The translations under genes were made by a program, and so were the position numbers. DNA of 27,362 nucleotides from CAYNST01 sp964399955. GTDB taxonomy: Bacteria; Pseudomonadota; Gammaproteobacteria; Pseudomonadales; Cellvibrionaceae. Positions 1 through 8,549 of this stretch are shown piece after piece; within the stretch, counting starts at the first letter, position 1; each line of letters starts with the position of its first letter. The notes below the pieces were generated by a model. It was not told the origin of the DNA. It saw nothing but the letters and a program-made list of their open reading frames with translations, and did no database searches. The stretch lies in the NCBI GenBank assembly GCA_964399955.1, contig CAYNST010000039.1, forward strand, positions 1 to 27,362, read 5' to 3'.

Positions 1-83
1 TTCCGCCTGGCGTCGTTATCAGTCGCTTATTTGGAATGACCAAACGGCACTCCTTGTGCCCGGGCTGCGCTCAGCTAGCCGGA

Positions 84-117
84 CAAAAAAAGCCTCCAGC
101 AGTGGTGATGAGGAAAC
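84..117 (-). terminator. Possible weak terminator after yibQ
   Basis: On the minus strand, just after the yibQ stop, a short CCTC/GAGG stem (loop about 13 nt) is followed by seven T. The four-pair stem is weak, so this is a tentative end for the gpmI-envC-ctpA-yibQ transcript. I see no gene in bases 1-128. Confidence 0.3.
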
Positions 118-128
118 GTCAACAGACC

Positions 129-1115
129 CTAAGGCAGGGGAGAAATTCGGGACGGGTTTGCTTGAGTGGTGTCTTCAATCAGAGTCAGCAGTTGGGATAC
201 CGAAACCAGCTCTACCCCAAGCGGCGCAAGCTCTGGCAGGGCCTGTTCCAGGAAATCCAGAGTTTCGGGGTAGGGGTGGCCAATACCCACGGCAAAGCCG
301 TTCTGCTTAGCCTTGCCAATCAAGAGTGCAAACTGTCGCGCTATGGCGTCTCGCGAACGGTCATGATCCAGAAATACGTCCCGCTTGGCAGTAGGCACCG
401 CGCGCGACAGGGCGGCGGGATAGGCCTGGCTCTGCGCACTGGTGCGACTGTCAACGAAGTACAGGCCTTTTTGCTTTAGCTCCTCCATAATCCAGTCCAT
501 GGCTTGGCGGTTGGCGGTCAAGGCGCTGCCCATATGATTGTTGACCCCACGTACCTGTGGCAGCGCTTGCAGCATGCCCGCCAGTGACCGGCGCAGGGCC
601 GCGCGGTCCATGTCATTGCTGAGCCCACCTTCCCAGCGCACTGCATTGCCGGGCTCCATGGGGGCGTGCAGCATAAGCTCCTTACCCTCTTTCAGCGCCA
701 GATTGGCAAGGGCGCGGGCGTGCGGGCTGAAGGGCAGAACGGCAAGCGTCACCGCGCCCGGCAAGGCAATGCTGCGTCGCCCGCTGGCCAGCTGATAGCC
801 GATGTCATCAATGATAAGTGCCACCAAGGGCTGCTTCTGCTCATTCTGCAGAATGGAAGAAGGCTGAGTGGTGGCGGGTGAACTATGCGCGGCAGCCGGC
901 ACTTCCGCAGGCGCCGGGTGTGCCGGCGCAATTGCCGGTTGAGAGGCAGGCTGGTTCGCGGCGCGTTCGGCCGCAGGCAACCCGGGTTTGGCGCCACCGG
1001 GCGGCGGCGCCAAACGCACAAGTGTTACCAGCCATAGCCCGGCAATCAGCAGCAGCGCGCTGCCCAGTAGCAGATACAGGCCCAGCGCCGGCTTGGGTTG
1101 CCGTTTTTTAGTCAT
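129..1115 (-). CDS. yibQ: YibQ-type divergent polysaccharide deacetylase family protein
   Basis: A 328-residue envelope protein. A membrane segment (about residues 12-34) follows a basic N-terminus, then an Ala/Pro-rich linker to about residue 95, then the deacetylase-like (NodB-fold) domain. Visible family motifs are IIDDIG (D103, D104), LHAPMEP (H150), the NNHMG stretch and FLDHD. The molecular activity of this family is not well established; the fold suggests a carbohydrate or peptidoglycan substrate in the periplasm. Its start overlaps the ctpA stop by 8 bases, so the two are translationally coupled and it is the last gene of the gpmI-envC-ctpA-yibQ unit. In E. coli yibQ also follows envC, which supports the name. 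Confidence 0.85.
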   Translation of the reverse strand: MTKKRQPKPALGLYLLLGSALLLIAGLWLVTLVRLAPPPGGAKPGLPAAERAANQPASQPAIAPAHPAPAEVPAAAHSSPATTQPSSILQNEQKQPLVALIIDDIGYQLASGRRSIALPGAVTLAVLPFSPHARALANLALKEGKELMLHAPMEPGNAVRWEGGLSNDMDRAALRRSLAGMLQALPQVRGVNNHMGSALTANRQAMDWIMEELKQKGLYFVDSRTSAQSQAYPAALSRAVPTAKRDVFLDHDRSRDAIARQFALLIGKAKQNGFAVGIGHPYPETLDFLEQALPELAPLGVELVSVSQLLTLIEDTTQANPSRISPLP

Positions 1116-2487
1116 TCGTCGGGCGGCTGGGAGCCTGGTTCTCCGGTTTTCCGTCCGCGTCCTTGCCTGGCTTCTGCTGCAAAATGGCCAGGCCCTTCAA
1201 GAGATTCAAAGCCTGCATCAGCTGGCTGTCTTCTTCTTGAGGCCGGGGCTTACTGTCCGACGGCTCTGTCTGTTTTTCAATGGCTCGGTCTACCGTGGTG
1301 GCCGCCCCCCGCTGGACGTTGTCCAGGTGCCCCGCGAGTTGAGCCTCGCGCATACTGGCCTGGGACTCCAGCGCGGTAATTTTGACCCGCTCGGCGATAA
1401 TATCCGGCACTATGCCCTCAGCCTGGATGGAGCGGCCATTGGGGGTGTAATAGAGTGCGGTGGTGAGCTTCAGGGCTTTATCTTCAGTGATGGGTATGAC
1501 CGTCTGTACCGACCCTTTGCCAAAGCTCTGGGTTCCCATGACCACAGCGCGCCCGTGATCCTGCAGGGCGCCGGCAACAATCTCTGATGCGGAAGCCGAA
1601 CCTTCATTTATCAGTATCACCATCGGCAGATCCTGGCCAATGTCGCCACTTTCTGCGCGATACTCAAAGTCCGATTGCGGCATGCGGCCGTCGGTATACA
1701 CCACCAGGCCGCCATCCAGGAATGCGTCTGCCACTTCAACCGACGCCTGCAGCAAGCCGCCCGGGTTGTTGCGCAGGTCCAGAACTATTCCTTTAAGGCT
1801 GTGTTTCTTCTGCAGTTCCTTGAACGATTTGATCAGGTCGCGGCCCGTGTTGACCTGAAACTGGGCTACCCGCAGATAAGCAAAATGATCGTCGATGACT
1901 TCGGTGCGCACACTGTTGACCTTGATGATATCGCGCACCAGGGTCAGCTCAATCGGTTGTTCTACGCCGCGACGGATGATGGTTAGCACCACTTTGCTAC
2001 CTTTGGGGCCGCGCATCTGCTGCACGGCTTCGCCCAGGCTCAAGCCTTTGATGGCGGTATCGCCAATCTTGACAATCAGGTCGCCGGCTTCGATACCGGC
2101 TTTGGCGGCGGGTGTGTCGTCAATGGGGCTGATCACCTTGACGAAGCCGTCCTCCATGCCCACTTCAATGCCCAGGCCGCCAAACTCACCCATGGTATTG
2201 ATTTGCAAATCCTCGAAGGAGGACACATCCAGGTAGGCCGAGTGGGGATCAAGCTGCTCAAGCATGCCGCGAATGGCATATTCAAGTAGCGTTTTATCGT
2301 CTATTTCAGTGATGTAAAGGCTGCGGATGTGCTCATATGCCTTGGTGAAAACCCGCAGATCCTCCAGCGGCAGTACGCCGGGGGGCGGGGTTTTATCGGC
2401 CAACCTGGGCGGCGCGGCTTCGGCTGCGGCAGGGTTGGCCCAAAGCAGGGCGATGAACCACAAGGGCAACGAGCGGCGAAACGCCAT
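1108..2487 (-). CDS. ctpA: Carboxy-terminal processing protease (S41 family)
   Basis: A 459-residue exported serine protease that trims or degrades periplasmic proteins from their C-termini. A signal peptide (about residues 1-23, ending AAAEA) is followed by an N-terminal helical region, a PDZ domain (about 100-185, GGLGIEV to IIRRG) and the S41 catalytic core. The catalytic dyad is Ser299 in GSASASE and Lys324 in SFGKG, 25 residues apart as in the family. The tail from about residue 380 is polar and low in complexity. The start is supported by an AGGAG five bases upstream. In Pseudomonas CtpA works with an outer-membrane lipoprotein adaptor and degrades peptidoglycan cross-link hydrolases (family knowledge). 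Its place next to envC suggests a cell-wall role here too. Confidence 0.93.
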   Translation of the reverse strand: MAFRRSLPLWFIALLWANPAAAEAAPPRLADKTPPPGVLPLEDLRVFTKAYEHIRSLYITEIDDKTLLEYAIRGMLEQLDPHSAYLDVSSFEDLQINTMGEFGGLGIEVGMEDGFVKVISPIDDTPAAKAGIEAGDLIVKIGDTAIKGLSLGEAVQQMRGPKGSKVVLTIIRRGVEQPIELTLVRDIIKVNSVRTEVIDDHFAYLRVAQFQVNTGRDLIKSFKELQKKHSLKGIVLDLRNNPGGLLQASVEVADAFLDGGLVVYTDGRMPQSDFEYRAESGDIGQDLPMVILINEGSASASEIVAGALQDHGRAVVMGTQSFGKGSVQTVIPITEDKALKLTTALYYTPNGRSIQAEGIVPDIIAERVKITALESQASMREAQLAGHLDNVQRGAATTVDRAIEKQTEPSDSKPRPQEEDSQLMQALNLLKGLAILQQKPGKDADGKPENQAPSRPTND

Positions 2488-2508
2488 ATCAACTCCTAAT
2501 CATTGAAG

Positions 2509-2530
2509 AAAAATTTTGGCCGACCGGCCA
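2509..2530 (-). terminator. Hairpin with T-run between envC and ctpA
   Basis: On the minus strand a TGGCC-GGTC-GGCCA hairpin is followed by AAATTTTT, directly before the ctpA ribosome-binding site. It could be a partial terminator that lowers ctpA-yibQ expression relative to gpmI-envC. The stem is only five pairs, so the call is tentative. Confidence 0.4.
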
Positions 2531-2591
2531 GTCAGGTGTGAATCACAAGGGCGGAGTTCACTTTGTGGACAATCACCGGGAGTCGGACGAT

Positions 2592-3752
2592 TCAAGCTTT
2601 AGCAAGCCACTGGCGAGGGTCAATGGGTTCACCCTTGGCCCGCAGCTCAAAGTACAATGCGGCCGCGTCGCGCCCGCCGCTTTGGCCCACATCGGCAATC
2701 CTTTCTCCGGACTCTACCTTGTCACCCACGTGTTTATGCAGGGTCTGGTTGTGCGCGTACAAACTCATGTAACCACCGCCGTGATCAACAATAACCAACA
2801 GGCCGTGGCCGCGCAGATAATCGGCAAATACCACCTGGCCTCTGTGCACCGCGCGCACCGGCTCACCTTCGGCTGCACCGATCAGCATACCCTGCCACTG
2901 CAGTTTGCCCTGCACGCGGGAGCTTCCGTAGCCATGCAGCAACTTGCCCTTGGCCGGCCAGGGCAGCTTACCCTTCAGCTTGGCAAAGGGCTGATCCAGT
3001 GACGCAGAACCGGCGGCCTTGGCGGCGGCGGCCACTTGCTTGATTAGGGTTTGCAACTGCTGGCGATCGGCCTCAGCGGCCTGGAGCTGGCTGTCTTTGC
3101 TGGCTATCGACTGCTCAAGCAGCTTCAAGGTGCGCAGGCGTTCCTGCTTGTGCTTATCCAGGTCTTCGCGCTGCTGAAGCAGGCTGGTGCGGTTGGCCTC
3201 CAGCCTGGACGCCGTAGCGGCCAGAATGGGTTCCATCTCATCGAGGCGTGCGGCCGTCTGGCTCAGTGATTGTATCTGCTCGGCGCGCGCGGCAATGATA
3301 TGGTCAAAGTACTTCAGGTTACGAGAAAATTCGGCAGGGTCCTGCTGGTTCAGCAGTAGCTTGAAGCGGCTTTGCCGCCCAAGCCGGTAGGCAGCATCAA
3401 GATGCTGCGCCACCGAACCCTGTTGCTGCTTTTTTATTTGGGTAAGGCCCTCCTGCTCCGAACGCAAATCGTTAAGCTGGCTCTGATTGTTTTGCAGCTC
3501 CTTCTTCAGAGTTTCAACCTTCTGATTGAGTTCCCCCATCGTGGTTTCTGTGCTTTCCAGCTCGGACATCAAGCCGCTGCGGTCGGTCTTGACCTTGTCC
3601 AGCTCTTTTTTCAGCGCCTGAATATTGGCTCTGAGCGCTTCAAGGCGGGCTTCATCTTCTTTGGTTGTCTGCGCCATGGCAGGTGCACAGACGCTGATGG
3701 CTACTGCCAGCACCGCCGTCAACACACTGCGCCAGGATTGTTTGCGAATCAT
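2592..3752 (-). CDS. envC: Murein hydrolase activator EnvC
   Basis: A 386-residue periplasmic protein that activates septal amidases (AmiA/AmiB type) during daughter-cell separation, recruited through FtsEX in E. coli. A signal peptide (about 1-27, ending APAMAQ) is followed by long heptad-rich coiled coil (about 30-250) and a C-terminal LytM/M23 domain (about 271-383). That domain is degenerate: the first zinc-ligand position is Trp286 and the usual HxH near the end reads ALY (A365, Y367), while H334 in LYAHN remains. Loss of zinc ligands is typical of EnvC-type activators, which bind amidases rather than cut peptidoglycan. It lies between gpmI and ctpA on the same strand, as expected for this neighbourhood. 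Confidence 0.93.
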   Translation of the reverse strand: MIRKQSWRSVLTAVLAVAISVCAPAMAQTTKEDEARLEALRANIQALKKELDKVKTDRSGLMSELESTETTMGELNQKVETLKKELQNNQSQLNDLRSEQEGLTQIKKQQQGSVAQHLDAAYRLGRQSRFKLLLNQQDPAEFSRNLKYFDHIIAARAEQIQSLSQTAARLDEMEPILAATASRLEANRTSLLQQREDLDKHKQERLRTLKLLEQSIASKDSQLQAAEADRQQLQTLIKQVAAAAKAAGSASLDQPFAKLKGKLPWPAKGKLLHGYGSSRVQGKLQWQGMLIGAAEGEPVRAVHRGQVVFADYLRGHGLLVIVDHGGGYMSLYAHNQTLHKHVGDKVESGERIADVGQSGGRDAAALYFELRAKGEPIDPRQWLAKA

Positions 3753-3891
3753 AGACCGATCCTCTTCTAGTCAACTGCTTGAAACCGAGTGTGGAAATAA
3801 GGGTTGATCGACGACTGTCCGGCCCGGAGGGCTGGTGCGCCGTCGACAGATTACCCCCTGCGCAGTGGAAGCAGAATCGGGGCTCTCCAAA

Positions 3892-5442
3892 TCAGTGTAG
3901 ATCAAGCAGGCTCCGCCCGTTCATCTCACGCGGTTGGTCAATTTTCAACATGGCCAACATCGTGGGAGCCAGATCCGCCAGGCTGCCGTTGCTCTTCAGC
4001 GACAAGTTGTCGGCGCCTACATACACCAGGGGTACCGGCAGGGTGGTGTGCTGGGTATGCGCCTGCCCGCTGTTTTCGTCGAACATCAATTCTACGTTGC
4101 CGTGGTCGGCGGTGATCAATGCAGCGCCGCCAACACGCTTGACGGCCTCCAAGACCTCACCCACACAGCCGTCCACGGCTTCCACGGCTTTGATGGCCGC
4201 CTCGTAAACGCCGGAGTGCCCAACCTGATCGCAGTTGGCGTAGTTGCAGATGATCGCGTCGTATTTGCCGCTCTCTATGGCGGCAACCAGTTTGTCGGTC
4301 ACCTCCGGCGCGCTCATCTCTGGCTGCAAGTCGTAGGTGGCTACCTGGGGCGAGGGCACCAGGATACGGTCTTCGCCCTCAAACAGCGCTTCCTGGCCGC
4401 CGTTGAAGAAAAAAGTGACATGCGCGTACTTTTCTGTCTCGGCGATGCGCAACTGGGTTTTGCTGTGTTTGGCCAGCACTTCGCCAAAGGTGTTGAACAA
4501 CTCCTCCGGTGGGAAGGCGCAGCTGGTGTGAATATCGGCGGCGTATTCGGTGGTCATGACAAAATCCGCCAACGCAAGCGGCCGAGAGCGTTCAAAACCG
4601 TCAAATTGCGGATCAATCAAGGCGCGGGTGATCTCGCGTGCACGGTCGGGGCGGAAGTTCATAAAGATGACACTGTCGCCATCTTCCATGCGCACCGGCG
4701 CCTGACCTTGTTCACAGATGACCGTCGCCTTGACAAATTCGTCGTCCTCGCCCCGTTCATAGGCAGCGCGTAGAGCGTCTTCGGCATTTGTTGCACTGAA
4801 GCCTGCCTTGCCGTCGGCCATCAGGTCGTAAGCGGTGCGCACTCGCTCCCAGCGGTTGTCGCGATCAAGCGCGTAGAAGCGGCCAATGACGCTGGCAATG
4901 CGGCCCTTGCCCAGCTGTTGAAGCGTGGCGGCTGCCTTTTGCAGTGACGGCAGGGCGCTGCGCGGCGGGGTGTCGCGGCCGTCGAGAATGGCGTGCAGGT
5001 ATAGCTTTTGGGCGCCGCGGTCTGCAGCCAGTTTAAGCATGGCCAGTATGTGGTCTTCATGGCTGTGCACGCCGCCGGATGAGAGCAGACCAAACACATG
5101 CACGGCCTTGTCGGCGCTGACGGCTTTATCTATGGCCGCCAGGTAGACCGGGTTGGTAAAGAAGTCACCGTCGCTGATGGCTTTGTTGATGCGGGTGAAA
5201 CTTTGATAAACCACGCGCCCGGCGCCAATGGTCATATGGCCCACTTCCGAATTGCCCATCTGCCCCTCTGGCAGGCCCACTGCAAGGCCAGAGGTTTGGA
5301 TCAGCGTTTTGGCCGCGTTTTTCCACAAATCGTCCCACACCGGGGTATTGGCATTGGCTATGGCATTGTGTTTGTCTGTTTCCGAGTAGCCAAAGCCGTC
5401 CAGAATGAGCAGTACAACGGGTTTTTTCTGTGCTTCTGTCAT
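3892..5442 (-). CDS. gpmI: 2,3-bisphosphoglycerate-independent phosphoglycerate mutase
   Basis: A 516-residue cytosolic Mn-dependent enzyme that interconverts 3- and 2-phosphoglycerate through a phosphoserine intermediate. The N-terminus VVLLILDGFGYSE carries metal ligand Asp15. The catalytic serine is Ser65 in QMGNSEVGH. Later motifs include HAILDGRDTPP, NFRPDRARE and the metal site ITADHGNVE, all as in the alkaline-phosphatase superfamily mutase. Full length is normal for the family. An AAGGTTAG element precedes the ATG. It is the first gene of the minus-strand block and divergent from yibN, with 246 to 255 bases between them depending on the yibN start. Confidence 0.96.
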   Translation of the reverse strand: MTEAQKKPVVLLILDGFGYSETDKHNAIANANTPVWDDLWKNAAKTLIQTSGLAVGLPEGQMGNSEVGHMTIGAGRVVYQSFTRINKAISDGDFFTNPVYLAAIDKAVSADKAVHVFGLLSSGGVHSHEDHILAMLKLAADRGAQKLYLHAILDGRDTPPRSALPSLQKAAATLQQLGKGRIASVIGRFYALDRDNRWERVRTAYDLMADGKAGFSATNAEDALRAAYERGEDDEFVKATVICEQGQAPVRMEDGDSVIFMNFRPDRAREITRALIDPQFDGFERSRPLALADFVMTTEYAADIHTSCAFPPEELFNTFGEVLAKHSKTQLRIAETEKYAHVTFFFNGGQEALFEGEDRILVPSPQVATYDLQPEMSAPEVTDKLVAAIESGKYDAIICNYANCDQVGHSGVYEAAIKAVEAVDGCVGEVLEAVKRVGGAALITADHGNVELMFDENSGQAHTQHTTLPVPLVYVGADNLSLKSNGSLADLAPTMLAMLKIDQPREMNGRSLLDLH

Positions 5443-5549
5443 GATCTAACCTTTTGCGCGGTAAGTGTGTAACGGGGCGGAGGCGGGATTTCTTGTAAAG
5501 GCATGCGCAGTATGATAACCCTTTTGCCGCCGCTTGCCGAGCCGGGCTG

Positions 5550-5577
5550 TTGGCCGGCAAAGCCATTCATGTATACT
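5550..5577 (+). promoter_or_regulatory. Sigma-70-like promoter for yibN-grxC-secB
   Basis: TTGGCC (5550-5555), a 16-base spacer and TATACT (5572-5577) lie in the gap between divergent gpmI and yibN. This would start transcription near 5584, giving a leader of a little over 100 bases. Confidence 0.5.
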
Positions 5578-5697
5578 TGGCGCCCTTTCAATCCTGTCCG
5601 TATGTGGCTGACAGGCGGCGTTCGCTGCGGTCCATACGCGAGGTGACGCTTCTGCGCCCGGCGGGATGAGAAGACCGGTTTATCAATTATGGGAGTA

Positions 5698-6114
5698 ATG
5701 CAAGTGACTTGGCTCGACTTTGTGATAGAGCAGTGGCTGCTGGTGAGCTTGCTGGTGGCGCTGGTGGCAGCGTTTTTAATATTTGAAAGCCGCAAAGGTG
5801 GGCAGACCGTTTCACATCATCAGGCCACTCGACTGCTCAACAGTGGTCAAGCCATAATTCTGGATGTGCGTGACAGCAGTGAGTTCAAGGCCGGACACAT
5901 AGTTGATGCCGTAAATATCCCTTATGCAAGCCTGGCTAAGCGGGTTGACGAACTGTCGAAGTACAAAAACAAGCAAATCATTGTTGTGGACAAGCTGGGC
6001 CAGCATGCGGGGTCCACCGGCAAGATTCTGCGCGAACAGGGTTATAATGTGGTTCGCATGCAGGGTGGTATCGCCGAGTGGACTCACCAAAACCTTCCAC
6101 TGGTTAAGGTATGA
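5698..6114 (+). CDS. yibN: Membrane-anchored rhodanese-like protein lacking cysteine
   Basis: About 138 residues: an N-terminal membrane helix (IEQWLLVSLLVALVAAFLIF), then a single rhodanese domain (LDVRDSSEFKAGHI, then VVDKLGQHAGSTG, then GGIAEW). Active rhodaneses carry a catalytic cysteine at the start of the loop after the VVD strand. This protein has no cysteine anywhere, so sulfur transfer through a persulfide is not possible and a binding role is more likely. The start is uncertain: ATG 5689, ATG 5698 and GTG 5704 are in frame; GGGAG at 5691-5695 is two bases before 5698 and eight before 5704. Its stop is four bases before grxC, so they form an operon, matching the yibN-grxC-secB order of E. 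coli. Confidence 0.88.
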   Translation: MQVTWLDFVIEQWLLVSLLVALVAAFLIFESRKGGQTVSHHQATRLLNSGQAIILDVRDSSEFKAGHIVDAVNIPYASLAKRVDELSKYKNKQIIVVDKLGQHAGSTGKILREQGYNVVRMQGGIAEWTHQNLPLVKV

Positions 6115-6118
6115 ATTG

Positions 6119-6376
6119 ATGGCTGTAACCATTTACACGCGCCAGTACTGCTACTATTGCGTCCGCGCCAAAGAGTTGCTGGATGAGCTTCACGTGCAGT
6201 ACAACGAAATTCCGGTAGACCGCGACCCGGACGCGCTGGCAACCATGCGCAAGGACAGCGGCCGCAACACTGTGCCGCAAATCTGGATAGGTCACACCCA
6301 TGTTGGGGGTTGCGACGAGTTGCTTGCCTTGCACCGCGCAGGACGGCTGACGGATCTGCTGCAGCAAGAGCAATAA
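6119..6376 (+). CDS. grxC: Glutaredoxin 3 (GrxC) with CYYC active site
   Basis: An 85-residue cytosolic dithiol glutaredoxin that reduces disulfides and glutathione adducts with glutathione. The active site reads C11-Y-Y-C14 where the family usually has CPYC. The TVP cis-proline loop (51-53) and the HVGGCDEL glutathione-binding segment (61-68) are intact, with the extra Cys65 common in Grx3. Start ATG 6119 has an AAGGT eight bases upstream and lies just after the yibN stop. The neighbouring secB gene completes the conserved yibN-grxC-secB group. Confidence 0.93.
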   Translation: MAVTIYTRQYCYYCVRAKELLDELHVQYNEIPVDRDPDALATMRKDSGRNTVPQIWIGHTHVGGCDELLALHRAGRLTDLLQQEQ

Positions 6377-6431
6377 GGTCCGCTGTGGACTTTCCCACTG
6401 AATATTACAACAACCAATATAAAGGCAAACC

Positions 6432-6938
6432 ATGAGCGACGAAAAACCCAACTCCGCAGGTGCGGCCGAAAGCCCCTCAGGTGCACAATTTCAATTGCAG
6501 CGAATTTATCTCAAGGACCTGTCCTTCGAGTCGCCCATGATGATCAGCGCCATCCGGCCGCAGTGGCAGCCCAAGGTCAACCAGGACTTGAACACCTCCG
6601 TCAACAAGCTCGACGGCGATGTCTATGAAGTGATTCTGAAAATGACCATCAATGTGGAAGCCGAAGGCGCCACCGCCTTTTTGGTGGAAGTGCAGCAGGC
6701 GGGGCTGTTCGTCATCAAGGGTGTGGAAGGTCCGCAGTTGGCGCAGGTACTCAACACCATGTGCCCGCAGATACTCTACCCCTACGCCCGGGAAGTGATT
6801 GACAGCTGCGCTACCCGTGGCGGCTTTCCGGCCTTGGCCCTGCCGCCCATCAATTTTGATGTGCTGTTTGCCCGCGCGCTGCAGGAATCCAGAAAAGCGC
6901 AGGCGGACAAGCAAACCGCTGACGCGTCCATCAACTAG
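6432..6938 (+). CDS. secB: Protein-export chaperone SecB
   Basis: A 168-residue cytosolic chaperone, tetrameric in the family, that keeps preproteins unfolded and passes them to SecA. Recognisable segments are QRIYLKDLSFESP, the KMTINVEAE strand, LVEVQQAGLF, and the C-terminal CPQILYPYAREVID and GGFPALALPPINFD stretches, which are near invariant in SecB. The tail is short and polar. It is the last gene of the yibN-grxC-secB run and is followed by a strong hairpin terminator. Confidence 0.97.
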   Translation: MSDEKPNSAGAAESPSGAQFQLQRIYLKDLSFESPMMISAIRPQWQPKVNQDLNTSVNKLDGDVYEVILKMTINVEAEGATAFLVEVQQAGLFVIKGVEGPQLAQVLNTMCPQILYPYAREVIDSCATRGGFPALALPPINFDVLFARALQESRKAQADKQTADASIN

Positions 6939-6953
6939 CGGCTGGCCCTCAAA

Positions 6954-6994
6954 GGGGGCCGGACAACACCTTCCGACCGGCCCTTTGTTGTTTT
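6954..6994 (+). terminator. Rho-independent terminator of secB
   Basis: GGGCCGG (6956-6962) pairs perfectly with CCGGCCC (6977-6983) across a 14-base loop and is followed by TTTGTTGTTTT. It starts 16 bases after the secB stop. Confidence 0.8.
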
Positions 6995-7129
6995 GGCTGC
7001 TGTATGACGTTCAGCTGTGGTTCATGCAGCCAGCCTTAGTCTCTGCGACTGAGGTCAGGTCAAGCGTCTGTACCTCTTGATACAACCCGTCTCACCGGGA
7101 TTTGGAGGGGCCTAGAGCCCCTTTTTTTT
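6995..7129 (+). ncRNA. Candidate small RNA between secB and ntrC terminators
   Basis: A second plus-strand terminator (7106-7129) lies about 110 bases beyond the secB terminator, with no convincing gene between. The interval begins with GGCTGC, pairing with GCAGCC about 31 bases on. A separate short transcript would explain two same-direction terminators; a backup terminator protecting convergent ntrC is the simpler alternative. I found no good promoter. Confidence 0.22.
7106..7129 (+). terminator. Plus-strand hairpin terminator abutting ntrC stop
   Basis: AGGGGC-CTAGA-GCCCCT followed by a run of T to 7129. The T-run is on the plus strand only, so it stops transcripts coming from secB, not those leaving ntrC. 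Its tail overlaps the last codon region of ntrC. Confidence 0.75.
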
Positions 7130-8549
7130 ATTCCGGCTCGTCGCCTTCTGCCATTCCCAACTCTTTCAGTTTGCGCGTCAAGGTATTGCGCCCCCAGCCC
7201 AGCAGATTGGCCGCATCGCGTTTGCGCCCGGCGGTGTGCTTGAGGGCAGTCTCGATCAGAGCCCGTTCAAAGGTAGGTACAGCCTGGGACAGAATGTCAT
7301 GCTGCCCACTTGCCAAGGACTGGTCGGCCCAATGGCGCAGGGCCTTCTCCCAGTCACCGGACGGCGCCTGGGCATCCTTGCGCGTCATCAGCTCCGGCGG
7401 CAAGTCCTGCACATGTACCTCGCGGCTGGAGGCCATCACGGTAATCCAGCGGCAGGTGTTTTCCAGTTGACGAACGTTGCCAGGCCACGCCAGGCCCGCC
7501 AGATAGGCCTCTGCCTCCGGTGACAGCACCTTGGGTTCAACATCCAGCTCAGCGGCCGCCTTGTGAAAAAAGTGTTGGGCAAGCTTGGCGATATCCTCCC
7601 GGCGATCTGCAAGCTTGGGAAGATGAATGCGAATCACGTTCAGGCGGTGAAACAAATCCTCGCGGAAGCGGTTTTCCTCCACCAGATGTTCCAAATTCTG
7701 GTGGGTGGCGGCAATGATGCGCACATCCACCTTGATGGGCGTGTGGCCGCCTACGCGGTAGAACTCGCCGTCGGCCAATACCCGCAGCAGCCGGGTTTGA
7801 GTATCGGCCGGCATGTCGCCAATTTCGTCTAGAAACAGCGTGCCGGTATCGGCCTGCTGAAAGCGTCCCTGGCGCATGGCAGCGGCCCCGGTGAAGGCGC
7901 CTTTTTCATGGCCAAACAGCTCGGACTCTATTAAATCTTTGGGAATGGCGGCCATATTGAGCGCAATGAAGGGCCCTTCACGCCTGGGGCTGTGACGGTG
8001 CAGGGCACGCGCAACAAGCTCCTTCCCGGTGCCTGATTCGCCATTGATCAGCACGGTGATATTCGACTGGGACAGCCGGCCAATGGCCCGGAAAACCTCC
8101 TGCATGGCCGGCGCCTCACCGATGATTTCGGCGTTCATTTCCGGCGCTGCCACCACAATGCTGTCTTCGTTTTGCTCTTTGGCGTGAGCCAGGGCACGCT
8201 GAGTGACCGCCACTGCTTCGTCCACATCGAACGGCTTGGGCAGATATTCAAATGCCCCTCCCTGGTAAGCCGCAACGGCACTTTCCAGGTCTGAGTGAGC
8301 CGTCATGATGATGCATGGCAGCAAGGGGTGGTTTTTGTGCAAATTGGCCAGCAGCGAGAGGCCGTCAATACCGGGCATGCGAATATCGCTGATGATGGCA
8401 TCCGGTTTGTGGTTCTGCAGTCGGGACAGCGCCTTATCGCCGGTTTCGAAGCTGTCAGTCTCTATGCCGGACTGTTGCAAAGCCTTTTCCAAAACCCACC
8501 GAATGGAACGATCATCGTCAATAATCCAGACTAAATTAGGCTTCTGCAT
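7128..8549 (-). CDS. glnG: Nitrogen regulation response regulator NtrC
   Basis: A 473-residue sigma-54 activator that turns on nitrogen-assimilation genes when phosphorylated by NtrB. Receiver domain 1-125 has the acidic pair near residues 11-13 and phospho-acceptor Asp55 in SDIRMPG. The AAA+ domain has Walker A GESGTGKE (170-177), the sigma-54 contact loop GAFTGA (217-222) and Walker B GTLFLDEIG (236-244). The C-terminal Fis-type helix-turn-helix is RKRDAANLLGWGRNTLTRKL. I chose ATG 8549 (MQKPNLVWIIDDD) because it matches family length; an upstream in-frame start at 8612 would add residues inside ntrB. The start overlaps the ntrB stop by 14 bases, so translation is coupled. Confidence 0.96.
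   Translation of the reverse strand: MQKPNLVWIIDDDRSIRWVLEKALQQSGIETDSFETGDKALSRLQNHKPDAIISDIRMPGIDGLSLLANLHKNHPLLPCIIMTAHSDLESAVAAYQGGAFEYLPKPFDVDEAVAVTQRALAHAKEQNEDSIVVAAPEMNAEIIGEAPAMQEVFRAIGRLSQSNITVLINGESGTGKELVARALHRHSPRREGPFIALNMAAIPKDLIESELFGHEKGAFTGAAAMRQGRFQQADTGTLFLDEIGDMPADTQTRLLRVLADGEFYRVGGHTPIKVDVRIIAATHQNLEHLVEENRFREDLFHRLNVIRIHLPKLADRREDIAKLAQHFFHKAAAELDVEPKVLSPEAEAYLAGLAWPGNVRQLENTCRWITVMASSREVHVQDLPPELMTRKDAQAPSGDWEKALRHWADQSLASGQHDILSQAVPTFERALIETALKHTAGRKRDAANLLGWGRNTLTRKLKELGMAEGDEPE

Noticed and set aside
31..43. A 13-base segment near the left end repeated in inverse near 26920
   Set aside because: Shared words of this length are expected several times by chance in 27 kb, and nothing suggests a mobile-element end.
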